DNA of 20,985 nucleotides from Peptococcaceae bacterium. Its GTDB lineage: Bacteria; Bacillota; Peptococcia; Peptococcales; Peptococcaceae. A program made the translations under genes and the position numbers. The stretch is taken from contig CAAETY010000009.1 in the NCBI GenBank assembly GCA_900759105.1, positions 1 to 20,985 on the forward strand, read 5' to 3'. This document shows, piece after piece, positions 6,787-15,564 of the stretch; the first letter of the stretch is position 1; every line of letters begins with the position of its first letter. The notes under the pieces are model-generated. The model had not been told where the DNA came from. It saw only the letters and a list, made by a program, of their open reading frames with translations, and did not search any database.

Positions 6787-7992
6787 ATGAACTATAAAAA
6801 AAGTCGAATAGCGAATGATTTTATTTTGAGTTTGGCTGCTTCGCTTTTCTCAACAGGTGTCTTGCAGGTTCTACTATATCCTTTTTTGGCCCGATATCTT
6901 ACAGCGGAGGAATATGGTATTGCTCTCACAATTATGGGTGTTGGCAATACAATTTCTGGGGCATTCGGCGGTAGTTTAAACAATGTACGATTGCTTCAAA
7001 ATGCTGATTATGAAAACAATCAATATAATGGAGATTTCTCAGTACTATTTCTGCTTTTCTGTATATTCTCAGCGGTGTCTTTTGCTGGATATTTGGCGCT
7101 TTTCAGCAGTGTATCGATGTCAACTGCGGTTCTATTGGTTCTGTTTGCAGTGTTTGCAACGGCACGAGGCTATGCTTCAGTTGCATTTCGTATCGTTATC
7201 AACTACCAAAAAAATCTGATTTTAAATATGGCAGTTGGTGGTGGTGAACTATTAGGGATCTTGGCCGTACATATGAGTGGTAGCCACGAATTATGGCCCA
7301 TACCATTTCTCACCGGTGAATTATTCGGTGTGATGTACTTGTTTTTGGCATGTGATTTATTTAGAGAAAAACTCTGCTTGACGCCGATGGTAATGGGCAC
7401 AACCCGGAAAGCAATGGTTCTGTTTGTAACAACTTTGATTGCTAATTTGATTTTGTATCTAGATCGGTTGCTGTTGTTACCGGTTTTGGGCGGTAAAGCA
7501 GTGTCAATGTATACTGTTGCATCTTTCTTTGGAAAAAGCCTCGGAGTGGTTGTTACACCAATGGCAAGTGTTCTTTTGAGTTACTACGCGCAGAAGGAAT
7601 TTTCAATGTCGGCAAAACGCTACTGGAAAATCAATTCTGCAATGATTGGGTTTTCGACACTATTCTTTCTATTTTGTATTGTTGCTGGTCCATTTGGAAC
7701 AGGACTTTTCTATCCGACACTCGTTGAAGGTGCAAGACCATATATAATGGTGGCTAACCTCGCAGCAGTGGTAAACGTGACTTCTAACATGGTTCAGCCC
7801 GCCGTGCTCAAATTTGCGCCGACAAGATGGCAGCTTATAATTCAGTTGATTTATGGTGGTGTCTACTTGGTAGTTGGATACACTTCTGCGTCATGGTTTG
7901 GTGTTTGGGGTTTTTGCGTAAGCTCTGTTATCGCAGCAGTATTTCGACTCTTAATTTTACTGGGAATCGGAGGGAAATATGTGCAAAATTAG
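6787..7992 (+). CDS. wzx: Wzx-type oligosaccharide flippase (MOP superfamily)
   Basis: A polytopic membrane protein of 401 residues that would flip the undecaprenyl-linked repeat unit across the membrane. The start (MNYKKSRIANDFILSLAASL) is typical of polysaccharide flippases, with a short basic N-terminus leading into the first helix. About twelve hydrophobic helices follow, with LARYLTAEEYGIALTIMGVG after the first helix as in Wzx/RfbX proteins. The spacing of 46 bp from the upstream glycosyltransferase is the largest gap in the first half of the operon, and the ribosome site is weak (GGAAAA only), suggesting lower translation. The gene overlaps the polymerase gene by 14 bp. The family call is firm; the symbol is functional and substrate specificity is unknown. 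Confidence 0.85.
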   Translation: MNYKKSRIANDFILSLAASLFSTGVLQVLLYPFLARYLTAEEYGIALTIMGVGNTISGAFGGSLNNVRLLQNADYENNQYNGDFSVLFLLFCIFSAVSFAGYLALFSSVSMSTAVLLVLFAVFATARGYASVAFRIVINYQKNLILNMAVGGGELLGILAVHMSGSHELWPIPFLTGELFGVMYLFLACDLFREKLCLTPMVMGTTRKAMVLFVTTLIANLILYLDRLLLLPVLGGKAVSMYTVASFFGKSLGVVVTPMASVLLSYYAQKEFSMSAKRYWKINSAMIGFSTLFFLFCIVAGPFGTGLFYPTLVEGARPYIMVANLAAVVNVTSNMVQPAVLKFAPTRWQLIIQLIYGGVYLVVGYTSASWFGVWGFCVSSVIAAVFRLLILLGIGGKYVQN

Positions 7993-9337
7993 TGCTTTGG
8001 TGCGAAGATATTTCCCCGTGAGGGCGCATACGGATTTCTGGCTCCTATTACTGGAAACAGTAGCGTTTGATTTTGGCTACATTTTTAGTTATTCTCCCAT
8101 TTATTCTTATTGCGGCGCAATACTCGATATTGCCCCTTATAAGATGCTTATGGCATGGGCAGCAACAATTCTTCTACTGGCTTTTAGTGAAACATTGCAG
8201 AAATGCTGGCTTTCGTTATTTTATAAGGTCTTTCTGGGGCTATCAGCAATTCCATCGCTCGCAATATATGGACTGAAAAACGAGAATACTAATGCCTTCC
8301 TTTTAATTTTCTTGTTTTGGATATGCATGTATGGAACGATTCGTATTATGACAAGAAAGCAGGTGCTGCCTTGTAACGGGGGTGTTTCTCTACAAAACAT
8401 GTGGGAAAATCATCGGGTACTATTTACATGTGCGTTCATTTGGTTAGTAGTTTCATCGTTGTACTTTTCCTGGAAATATGGGGGATTTAGGCTCTTTATA
8501 CGATTTGAAGATGTATATAATTATCGTCTAGATAGTAGTACTCAGATTGATGGCGCTCTATCCTATATTTTCGCTTGGAATGTATCGCTGTTGATACCAT
8601 TTAGTTTACTGGTGTCGCTTGAAATAAAAAAGTATGTTAGCGCACTAGTTATAATAATGCTGACATTTATGAGTTATAGTATAGGCGGCAATAAAATTGT
8701 GCTGCTCTATATGATAATCGCACTGGGTATACATTTTATTTGGAAATTTCGATTAGAAAAATACATTCTACAAATCATAGAATTATCCTTTTCTGCTGTG
8801 ATTGTTATTTCAACGATGATTTCTGGGCTGTTTAATAAAAATATGTTTTCAGCATTAGTTTATCGCATGTTTAGTCTTCCTGCAGAGATACATTATGATT
8901 ATTATGATTTTTTTCGTGAAAATCCATTATTGTTTTTGCGTCAGAGCATTTTGAGCAGGTGGTTTACAGCTCCGTATGATACAGAAGCGTCAGTTATTAT
9001 AGGAAGCTCTACGAAATATTTCTTTGTGGGAGATTACAATAATGCATCAAATGGATTATTCTCTACAGCATATGCTAATTTTGGCTGGATTGGTGTGGTT
9101 GCCAGTCCAATATTGATTGCAGTGACCGCATGGGTGCTATTTCGTGCTATACAGCGATGGGACGCACGTTTGATTGCATATATATGCCTGTTTAGTTGCC
9201 TGTTTTTGCAGGCGACTACTTATACATCATGGTTGTTAACAGGGGGAGTGATTCTCACTGTTTTTGTGTCAAAAATTCCCTCAATAAAAAAGAAAGTTCT
9301 GAAAGCTACACAAGGAGGAAATAGCAATGGAAAGTAA
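7979..9337 (+). CDS. wzy: Wzy-like O-antigen/EPS repeat-unit polymerase
   Basis: A very hydrophobic protein of 452 residues with about ten or more membrane segments and a large loop in the middle of the second half (about 285-360). That loop holds Arg-rich and aromatic residues (RMFSLPAEIHYDYYDFF, RQSILSRWF). This layout and the position directly after wzx match Wzy polymerases, which join repeat units on the outer face of the membrane. Family members share little sequence, so the call relies on topology and context. GGAGGG sits six bases before ATG 7979, inside the end of wzx. The downstream dehydrogenase gene starts inside its last codons (11-bp overlap), supporting translational coupling. 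Confidence 0.78.
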   Translation: MCKISALVRRYFPVRAHTDFWLLLLETVAFDFGYIFSYSPIYSYCGAILDIAPYKMLMAWAATILLLAFSETLQKCWLSLFYKVFLGLSAIPSLAIYGLKNENTNAFLLIFLFWICMYGTIRIMTRKQVLPCNGGVSLQNMWENHRVLFTCAFIWLVVSSLYFSWKYGGFRLFIRFEDVYNYRLDSSTQIDGALSYIFAWNVSLLIPFSLLVSLEIKKYVSALVIIMLTFMSYSIGGNKIVLLYMIIALGIHFIWKFRLEKYILQIIELSFSAVIVISTMISGLFNKNMFSALVYRMFSLPAEIHYDYYDFFRENPLLFLRQSILSRWFTAPYDTEASVIIGSSTKYFFVGDYNNASNGLFSTAYANFGWIGVVASPILIAVTAWVLFRAIQRWDARLIAYICLFSCLFLQATTYTSWLLTGGVILTVFVSKIPSIKKKVLKATQGGNSNGK

Positions 9338-10655
9338 TATGAAGCAAGAACTGCTTAAAAAAATCGAATCTCGTAGTATTGTTGCAGGCGTTGTAGGGTT
9401 AGGTTATGTTGGCTTGCCTCTTGCGGTTGAAAAGGCAAAAGCAGGGTTCAAAACGATAGGCTTTGATGTTCAAACTTCTAAAGTAGACGCTGTAAACGCG
9501 GGCCATAACTACATTGGAGATGTAGTCAATGCGGATTTGGAGAAACTAGTTAAAGAGGGAGCCCTGAGGGCAACCACAGATTTTGGCTTTATTAAAGAGG
9601 TGGATTTCATCGCAATCTGTGTGCCAACACCGTTGGACAAGCATCAGGAACCCGATATTAGTTATGTACGTGACTCTGCTATGGCGGTCTCTAAGTACCT
9701 GAAATCAGGAACTATGGTTGTACTTGAGTCAACGACTTACCCGGGCACAACTGAAGAACTAATTAAGCCGATTCTGGAAAATGGAAGCGGTCTTGTTTGC
9801 GGCAAAGATTTTTATCTTGGATTTAGCCCGGAACGCGTAGATCCAGGTAACCTAATTTATAAGACTAAGAATACGCCTAAGGTGGTTGGCGCTATCGGAG
9901 ATGACGCAGCAGAGGTTATCTCTGCAATGTACCGAACGGTTTTAGACGGGGAAATATATACGGTTTCGAGCCCTGCAGTTGCAGAAATGGAAAAAATTCT
10001 TGAAAACACTTACCGCAACATTAACATTGGTTTGGTTAATGAACTCGGACGTCTCTGCAATGAGATGGGTATCTCTGTATGGGAAGTAATCGATGCGGCA
10101 AAGACAAAGCCCTATGGGTTCCAGGCATTTTACCCGGGCCCTGGCTTGGGTGGGCATTGTATCCCACTGGATCCGTATTACCTCACTTGGAAAGCACGTG
10201 AATATGGATTCCATACTACTTTGATTGAAAACAGTATGGTTATCAATGACGGGCAGCCGGCTTACTGTGTTGATCGTGTTATGCACCTTCTGAATCAGCA
10301 TAAAAAAGCAATCAATGGAGCAAAGGTGTTGATGTTAGGGGTGTCCTACAAACAGGACATTGATGACTACCGTGAAAGCCCTGCTATCCGCGTTTATAAG
10401 GAATTAAAAGCAGTTGGTGCCGAAGTTGAGTACTTTGATCCGTGGGTGCCGGAATTTAAAAATATGTATGGCGAATCCGGTAAAAGCATCCCTGCACTGA
10501 CGCCAGAAGTGATTGCCAGTTATGATTTGATTATGGTGACTTGTGCCCATACAAATGTGGATTATGAAATGGTACAACGAAATGCGAAGGCAATATTCGA
10601 CACGAAGAACGCAATGAAAAATGTTTGTCCTCGTGATAATATTGAAGTTCTGTAA
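9327..10655 (+). CDS. wbpA: UDP-N-acetyl-D-glucosamine 6-dehydrogenase (WbpA/WbpO-like)
   Basis: Oxidises C6 of UDP-GlcNAc to the uronic acid with NAD+, the first step of UDP-diacetamido-uronic acid synthesis. Seen in order: the Rossmann motif GVVGLGYVGLPLA (Gly24, Gly26 and Gly29 form GxGxxG), ICVPTPLDKHQEPD, LESTTYPGTTEE, the central FSPERVDPGN, and GPGLGGHCIPLDPYYL with catalytic Cys278. The C-terminal UDP-binding domain starts with VLMLGVSYKQDIDDYRESPA. The 442-residue length is normal. AGGAGG at 9313-9318 sets ATG 9327; another ATG lies four codons later. UDP-Glc and UDP-ManNAc dehydrogenases share this fold. The three following wbp-type genes favour UDP-GlcNAc as substrate. Confidence 0.9.
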   Translation: MESNMKQELLKKIESRSIVAGVVGLGYVGLPLAVEKAKAGFKTIGFDVQTSKVDAVNAGHNYIGDVVNADLEKLVKEGALRATTDFGFIKEVDFIAICVPTPLDKHQEPDISYVRDSAMAVSKYLKSGTMVVLESTTYPGTTEELIKPILENGSGLVCGKDFYLGFSPERVDPGNLIYKTKNTPKVVGAIGDDAAEVISAMYRTVLDGEIYTVSSPAVAEMEKILENTYRNINIGLVNELGRLCNEMGISVWEVIDAAKTKPYGFQAFYPGPGLGGHCIPLDPYYLTWKAREYGFHTTLIENSMVINDGQPAYCVDRVMHLLNQHKKAINGAKVLMLGVSYKQDIDDYRESPAIRVYKELKAVGAEVEYFDPWVPEFKNMYGESGKSIPALTPEVIASYDLIMVTCAHTNVDYEMVQRNAKAIFDTKNAMKNVCPRDNIEVL

Positions 10656-10675
10656 GTAAAGGAAGCGTTTTACTG

Positions 10676-11752
10676 ATGAAATATGCATTAATTGGTTGTG
10701 GCAGAATTGCGACTAACCATGTTAAAGCCGTTGTTAATAACGATTTGGAATTTGTTGCGGCTTGTGATGTCGTGGCAGAGAACATTCAGGTACTGCTCGC
10801 TAAGCATGGCTTGGAAAACGATGAGTCAATTGCTCGTTATACAGATTATAAGAAAATGATTTCGGAGCATCCGGAACTGGAATTGGTGGCAATAGCAACT
10901 AGCAGTGGTGTGCACGCAGAAATTGCGAAGTATTGCATAAATCACGGAATTAATGTAATTATCGAAAAACCGATTGCGATGAATATGGCAGACGCAGATG
11001 AGATTGTGCACCTAAGTGAGGAAAAAGGTGTGACAGTTTGTGCTTGCCATCAGAATCGGTTTAATGTTGCAGTGCAGAAAGTAAGGGCAGCATTGGAAAG
11101 CGGCCGTTTTGGAAAACTTAGCCATGGAAGTATCCATGTGCGTTGGAACCGCAATAAAGATTACTATGATCAGGCTCCTTGGCGTGGAACATGGGCTGAG
11201 GATGGGGGATGCCTGATGAACCAGTGTATCCATGGGATTGATTTGTTGCGCTGGATGATGGGAAATGAGGTTGATACAGTTTATGGTGTGACACGCCAAC
11301 AGTACCACCATTATTTGGAGGCAGAAGATGTTGGAATGGCGGTGATTACTTTCAAAAATGGCGCAGTAGCTACTGTAGAAGGTACAACAAATGTCTATCC
11401 GAAGAACTTGGAGGAAACGCTCTATTTGTTCGGTGAAAATGGTACTGTGAAAATAGGTGGAAAATCAACGAACAACTTGGATGTGTGGGATTTTGCTGAT
11501 GAAACGGAAGAAGACCAGGCTAACAAGGGCTTGGAGGAACAAACCAGCAATGTCTACGGCAATGGGCATACTAGCTTGTATGCAGATGTAATAGATGCGA
11601 TCATTAATCATCGCAAGCCATACATCGATGCGGTTGCGGGCAGGAATGCTTTGGAAGTTGTACTTGCTATCTATAAGAGTATGAAGACAGGAATGCCTGT
11701 GAAGTTGCCGTTAACAGATTTTGCAAGTACGGATATGGAAGGTACATTCTGA
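10676..11752 (+). CDS. wbpB: UDP-GlcNAc uronate 3-dehydrogenase, Gfo/Idh/MocA family (WbpB-like)
   Basis: Predicted to oxidise the C3 hydroxyl of UDP-GlcNAcA to a 3-keto sugar, which the WbpE aminotransferase then uses. The N-terminal Rossmann fold starts with YALIGCGRIATNHVKAV (GCGRIA at 7-12). The family signature IIEKPIAMN gives Glu97-Lys98-Pro99. The GGCLMNQCIHGIDLLRWMMG segment holds the conserved His region of the active site. The 358-residue length is a little above that of WbpB (about 316), because of the C-terminal Gfo/Idh/MocA domain. AGGAAG precedes ATG 10676. Its stop codon TGA shares a base with the ATG of the acetyltransferase, indicating tight coupling. WbpB recycles its bound NAD through 2-oxoglutarate in Pseudomonas; that cannot be tested here. 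Confidence 0.85.
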   Translation: MKYALIGCGRIATNHVKAVVNNDLEFVAACDVVAENIQVLLAKHGLENDESIARYTDYKKMISEHPELELVAIATSSGVHAEIAKYCINHGINVIIEKPIAMNMADADEIVHLSEEKGVTVCACHQNRFNVAVQKVRAALESGRFGKLSHGSIHVRWNRNKDYYDQAPWRGTWAEDGGCLMNQCIHGIDLLRWMMGNEVDTVYGVTRQQYHHYLEAEDVGMAVITFKNGAVATVEGTTNVYPKNLEETLYLFGENGTVKIGGKSTNNLDVWDFADETEEDQANKGLEEQTSNVYGNGHTSLYADVIDAIINHRKPYIDAVAGRNALEVVLAIYKSMKTGMPVKLPLTDFASTDMEGTF

Positions 11753-12339
11753 TGGCCGAATATTATGTACACGAAAGTAGTTATGTGGATGAAAATGTTC
11801 AAATTGGAGAAGGAACCAAAATTTGGCATTTTTGCCATATTCAGTCGGGCGCTGTGATAGGAAAGCAGTGCTCTTTTGGGCAAAATGTGAATATTTCGAG
11901 TGGAGTCCATATTGGTGACGGCGTTAAAGTGCAGAATAATGTATCGCTGTATGAAGGCGTTGAACTGGAAAATTATGTTTTCTGTGGACCATCAATGGTG
12001 TTTACCAATGACCTTACGCCGCGTGCTCGCTATCCAAAAGGGCATGCTGGTTACAAAAGGACATTAGTGCAGCATGATGCTACAATTGGAGCTAATGCTA
12101 CAATTGTATGTGGCCATGTCCTAGGCGCATACTGTACAATCGCAGCAGGGGCGGTGGTAACACAAAATGTCCCGAAATATGCATTGATGGCTGGCGTGCC
12201 TGCGCGTCAAATCGGATGGGTCTGTGAATGCGGACAGGTATTGAGTGAAACGCTAAGTTGCCCAGATTGTGGCAGAAAGTATGGACTCAATGAGTATGGC
12301 TGTTTGCAGAAAGTAGGAGAAAAGCCTCCGAAAAAGTGA
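11752..12339 (+). CDS. wbpD: UDP-3-amino-GlcNAc uronate N-acetyltransferase, hexapeptide family (WbpD-like)
   Basis: Predicted to acetylate the 3-amino group from acetyl-CoA, giving UDP-2,3-diacetamido-2,3-dideoxy-glucuronate. The sequence is a left-handed beta-helix built from hexapeptide repeats (IGEGTKIWHFCHIQSGAVIG, IGDGVKVQNNVSLYEGVELE), with the extended loop FCGPSMVFTNDLTPRARYP typical of WbpD/WlbB enzymes, then VTQNVPKYALMAGVPARQIG. After the catalytic domain there is a short C-terminal tail with CECG and CPDCG pairs, apparently a zinc-ribbon-like knuckle found in a subset of the family. The length of 195 is normal. The start overlaps the stop of the preceding dehydrogenase gene by one base. 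Confidence 0.88.
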   Translation: MAEYYVHESSYVDENVQIGEGTKIWHFCHIQSGAVIGKQCSFGQNVNISSGVHIGDGVKVQNNVSLYEGVELENYVFCGPSMVFTNDLTPRARYPKGHAGYKRTLVQHDATIGANATIVCGHVLGAYCTIAAGAVVTQNVPKYALMAGVPARQIGWVCECGQVLSETLSCPDCGRKYGLNEYGCLQKVGEKPPKK

Positions 12340-12358
12340 TGAAAAAGAGGGTATTAGA

Positions 12359-13504
12359 ATGGAATTCCGTGATTTAAAAAAGCAATATGAAGTGTTAAAG
12401 CCTCAAATTGACAAGGCGATGGAAGATGTTCTGAAAACCGCGCATTACATTTCAGGCCCGCAGATCAAGGAGTTGGAGCAACAACTGGCCGAGTATGTTG
12501 GGGTTAAGCATTGTATAACATGCGGTAATGGTACAGATGCGTTAACATTAGCACTAATGGCCTGGAAAATTGGCCCTGGAGATGCGGTTTTTGTTCCGGA
12601 TTTCACTTTCTTTTCGAGTGGCGAATGTCCTGCTTATGAAGGTGCTACACCGATTTTTGTCGATGTAAAGCGGGAAACCTATAATATTGATCCGGAGAGA
12701 TTGGCTCAGGCTATAGCAAAGGTGAAAAACGAGGGCGTTTTAACTCCTAAGGCGGTAGTGGCAGTAAATCTGTTTGGACAACCTGCAGAATATGATCAAA
12801 TTTGTTCTATTTGTAGGGAAAATGACTTACTGTTGCTAGAAGATGGGGCGCAAGGATTTGGTGGAAGAATTGGTGAATGCAAGGCTTGTGCGTTTGGCGA
12901 TATTGCAACAACAAGTTTCTTTCCGGCAAAACCTTTGGGGTGCTATGGTGATGGGGGTGCAATTTTTACAAATAGCGATGATTTAGCAGCTTTGATGTGC
13001 TCTTTAGCTGTGCATGGAAAAAGTGGACAAGATAAATATAATAATGTTCGTATTGGGATGAACAGTCGCTTGGATACAGTGCAGGCAGCAATTCTCCAGG
13101 TAAAACTGAAAGCTTTTGAAGATTATGAACTGGAAAAAGTAAATAAGGTTGCCACATGGTATAATGAGGCACTTGCAGACAGTAGTCTTGTATTACCAAG
13201 GGTGTTACCGGGATTTGTTAGCAGTTGGGCTCAGTATACCGTTCAGTTGCCTGAAAATGTGAATCGCGCTGCAGTTCAGTTCAATTTGAAAGGGCAGGGA
13301 ATCCCAACGATGGTGTACTATGCAAAACCAATGCACTTACAGGGGGCGTTTATTGGAACCCGCAGTGCACAGGCGGATTGCCCTGTGACAGAACTGCTTT
13401 GTAGCCAAGTTTTGAGTTTACCTATACATCCTTACATGGAGCAGGATCAGGTGCATCAAGTTTGTGAGGCAGTTAAGGAACAACTAAAAACTTTGTCCAA
13501 ATGA
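12359..13504 (+). CDS. wbpE: UDP-3-keto-GlcNAc uronate aminotransferase, DegT/DnrJ/EryC1 family (WbpE-like)
   Basis: A PLP-dependent, glutamate-using sugar aminotransferase that installs the 3-amino group before WbpD acetylates it. Seen: EFRDLKKQYEVLKPQIDKAM at the start, the cofactor loop TCGNGTDALTLAL, PDFTFFSSGE, LLLEDGAQGFGG (Asp pairing with the pyridine nitrogen), and FFPAKPLGCYGDGG with Schiff-base Lys191. GMNSRLDTVQAAIL follows in the normal position. The 381-residue length is typical. AGAGGG precedes ATG 12359. Together with the three genes before it, this completes the P. aeruginosa WbpA-B-E-D set. The WbpI epimerase that would give the manno isomer is absent from the window. Confidence 0.9.
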   Translation: MEFRDLKKQYEVLKPQIDKAMEDVLKTAHYISGPQIKELEQQLAEYVGVKHCITCGNGTDALTLALMAWKIGPGDAVFVPDFTFFSSGECPAYEGATPIFVDVKRETYNIDPERLAQAIAKVKNEGVLTPKAVVAVNLFGQPAEYDQICSICRENDLLLLEDGAQGFGGRIGECKACAFGDIATTSFFPAKPLGCYGDGGAIFTNSDDLAALMCSLAVHGKSGQDKYNNVRIGMNSRLDTVQAAILQVKLKAFEDYELEKVNKVATWYNEALADSSLVLPRVLPGFVSSWAQYTVQLPENVNRAAVQFNLKGQGIPTMVYYAKPMHLQGAFIGTRSAQADCPVTELLCSQVLSLPIHPYMEQDQVHQVCEAVKEQLKTLSK

Positions 13505-13526
13505 TTTGCATTAAAGGAATTATGGT

Positions 13527-14360
13527 ATGGTCACATTTCGTAGTTTACTGTTTTATTTAATGAAAGATCCCTTTCGTGCATACGCATTTGTGTTTTGCTG
13601 CGCTATAGTACTTGTCATAGCATGGCTAAAGCGTTCTCAGGAGATGCGCCTTATACGGGATAGAATTGTCCTTCCCTCGTTGCTGATTTTGGCGGCATTT
13701 GTTAATCCTGTGGCTACACATTTTTTGATGAATAGTGGGCTGGAGGAAACGCAAGTTTTGCGTTTTACTTGGCTTGTGCCAGTGACTCTGACGCTAAGCA
13801 TTTGTATTACCTGGTTCATTGACAAACTAAAAAAAAATATTGTACGGATAGTTGTGAGCGCAGGGTTAACGATTATTGTGCTGGCATATGCTGGGGATTG
13901 GCAGCAAATGCGGATTCTATGGAGTGGCCCAAAAGAAAATTTGTACAACATTCCATCGGCGGTGTTACAATTGTGTGATTTTATCATGCAAGATGACACA
14001 TATGAGGAAAAGCGTGCGGTGTTTCCTATGCCACTGAACCTGTGGGTGCGCCAGTATCAACCAGCTATTATCATGCCTTTTTCGTGGAGGAGCCCTGATT
14101 TATCATCAGACGCTGCGCTGATGATTTACTATGCTTTTACACCATTGGAAGAAGGAACCCCTATTGATTTGGAAAGAGTAGCGATTGGAGCAGTAATTGG
14201 AGACTATCCATACATTGTAATTGCACATGAAGGGAATTATGCTGGAAGCTTAGAGAGCAACGGATATGATAAAATACTAACGATTGGTGATCCGATGGAG
14301 ACAAATCCTTATAATCAAGAATATGATTTGTATCGATTGGCGAAGGAGAGTACTTCATGA
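13527..14360 (+). CDS. Membrane protein resembling the C-terminal half of a DUF6077-type protein
   Basis: A protein of 277 residues with about four membrane segments in the first 125 residues, then a soluble C-terminal domain of about 150. The segment NPVATHFLMNSGLEETQVLR followed by FTWLVP, and the soluble stretch NIPSAVLQLCDFI ... WVRQYQPAIIMPFSWR, resemble the C-terminal part of large clostridial membrane proteins (DUF6077 as I recall the family). The N-terminal membrane half is not present in front of it; only 22 bp separate it from wbpE. AAAGGA before ATG 13527 supports translation. It overlaps the next gene by four bases (ATGA). The role is unknown; such proteins sit in polysaccharide clusters and resemble GT-C transferases in layout. 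A truncated gene or half of a split protein are both possible. Confidence 0.65.
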   Translation: MVTFRSLLFYLMKDPFRAYAFVFCCAIVLVIAWLKRSQEMRLIRDRIVLPSLLILAAFVNPVATHFLMNSGLEETQVLRFTWLVPVTLTLSICITWFIDKLKKNIVRIVVSAGLTIIVLAYAGDWQQMRILWSGPKENLYNIPSAVLQLCDFIMQDDTYEEKRAVFPMPLNLWVRQYQPAIIMPFSWRSPDLSSDAALMIYYAFTPLEEGTPIDLERVAIGAVIGDYPYIVIAHEGNYAGSLESNGYDKILTIGDPMETNPYNQEYDLYRLAKESTS

Positions 14361-15400
14361 TTTTGATTTTTCGAATTATTGTGGTGCTGTTTTCAGTCGT
14401 TTTTTTGATTCCGACAGGAATGGGCTGTGCATTGATTCCAGGAACTAACATTAAAACAATTGTAATCGGAGGCTTTTTTGCTAGTCTTAGCGTATTTGAA
14501 GTCATTATGTTGGCATTTCATGTGATTAATGGAAGCATGCGATGGATGACGCTAGGCTGGTGCATAATTTGTGGTGGGATCGCGGTAATTGGCTATCAAA
14601 AACGAGGAAAAGATGTCTTCGTTGGAAAACGGTTATTCCAAAAGGTTCATTTCGAAGAAGGAACTTGGATGGTGTTATGTTGCGCGATTGCGTTGTGTTT
14701 GATTTCGCATACGATTCGAAGTGCGTGCTATTCTGACTGGGATGATCAAACCTACTGTGCAAATGCAGTGGGTGCATGGTATACGGATAAAGTGAACCGC
14801 TACGCTCCAGAGTCAGGAATCTTCCAAGAGGCATTCTATGACAAAAAGTATGTAGTGGCAGGGTGGCCTATTTACAGTGCTATGATTTCAGTGCTTTCGG
14901 GTGTGCATCCGGCAATCATTTACCGTACAGTCATGCCAGTATTTGAAATTGCGTTTGCAATTTATGTTATTTACCTTTTGATGCAGAGCTTTTTTCCCGA
15001 GAATCGCCTAAAAGCCTTAGAAGGTGTATGCATCTATTTGTTCTTGACGGTAGTTGCTTCGGAAAAATGCGGAGCAATTATTCCGGAATGGTGGCTGATT
15101 GTCAATCCTTGGACAGGTAAAACAATAGCGTTCAACATTATGATACCGCTACTTTTGTGGGGACTTTTCAGTTTAGAGGATACGAAGAACCCAACAGAAC
15201 GATGCGCTTACTGGCGAGTTGTGTTTTTTGTGAGCGTTGCATGTTGTTTGATAGCAGCCTCTTTGTATATGGTCGTGCCGATTCTGTTTGGGACATGGGG
15301 ACTGTTCTACCTGTTGCGTACCCACCGGTGGAAAGAAATTGGAAATTTTGTGATTTGCACATTGCCAACGTTGGCTTGTGCTATATTTATGCTTTGTTGA
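14357..15400 (+). CDS. Membrane protein resembling the N-terminal half of a DUF6077-type protein
   Basis: A polytopic protein of 347 residues with about nine hydrophobic segments. An extracytoplasmic acidic loop, CYSDWDDQTYCANAVGAWYT followed by YAPESG, matches the DD-containing loop expected near the N-terminus of DUF6077-like or GT-C-like proteins. GGCGAAGGAGAG lies ahead of ATG 14357, which overlaps the stop of the preceding gene (ATGA). The protein ends abruptly inside a hydrophobic helix (LPTLACAIFMLC), with no soluble C-terminal domain; that missing part is what the preceding gene resembles. It is the last gene of the EPS operon in this window. Read either as a gene cut at its 3' end by deletion, or as one partner of a split protein. 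Family name from memory, not from a search. Confidence 0.65.
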   Translation: MILIFRIIVVLFSVVFLIPTGMGCALIPGTNIKTIVIGGFFASLSVFEVIMLAFHVINGSMRWMTLGWCIICGGIAVIGYQKRGKDVFVGKRLFQKVHFEEGTWMVLCCAIALCLISHTIRSACYSDWDDQTYCANAVGAWYTDKVNRYAPESGIFQEAFYDKKYVVAGWPIYSAMISVLSGVHPAIIYRTVMPVFEIAFAIYVIYLLMQSFFPENRLKALEGVCIYLFLTVVASEKCGAIIPEWWLIVNPWTGKTIAFNIMIPLLLWGLFSLEDTKNPTERCAYWRVVFFVSVACCLIAASLYMVVPILFGTWGLFYLLRTHRWKEIGNFVICTLPTLACAIFMLC

Positions 15401-15421
15401 AACAATAATGAATGTGAACTT

Positions 15422-15454
15422 ATCAGGTTACCCTTATAATCAGGGTAACCTGAT
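15422..15454 (+). terminator. Long perfect hairpin at the end of the EPS operon
   Basis: A perfect 13-bp stem (15422-15434 with 15442-15454) with a 7-nt loop lies 22 bp after the last EPS stop. Only TT, then CATGAG, follows it, so the U tract is poor. It may be a weak terminator or an RNA 3'-end stabiliser. Confidence 0.5.
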
Positions 15455-15476
15455 TTCATGAGATTAAAATGTTAGG

Positions 15477-15504
15477 TTGACATATTAATCTACTATGTTA
15501 TACT
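15477..15504 (+). promoter_or_regulatory. Sigma-A promoter of the HTH gene, with a downstream repeat pair
   Basis: A consensus -35 TTGACA (15477-15482) and a -10 TATACT (15499-15504) are separated by 16 bp. Two near-identical 10-mers in tandem, CCTAATCAAT and CCTAACTAAT (15521-15540), lie just past the predicted start and could be an operator. Confidence 0.7.
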
Positions 15505-15564
15505 TATATTGAAGCAGTACCCTAATCAATCCTAACTAATATCTTACCACTGTGAGGTGACCCC

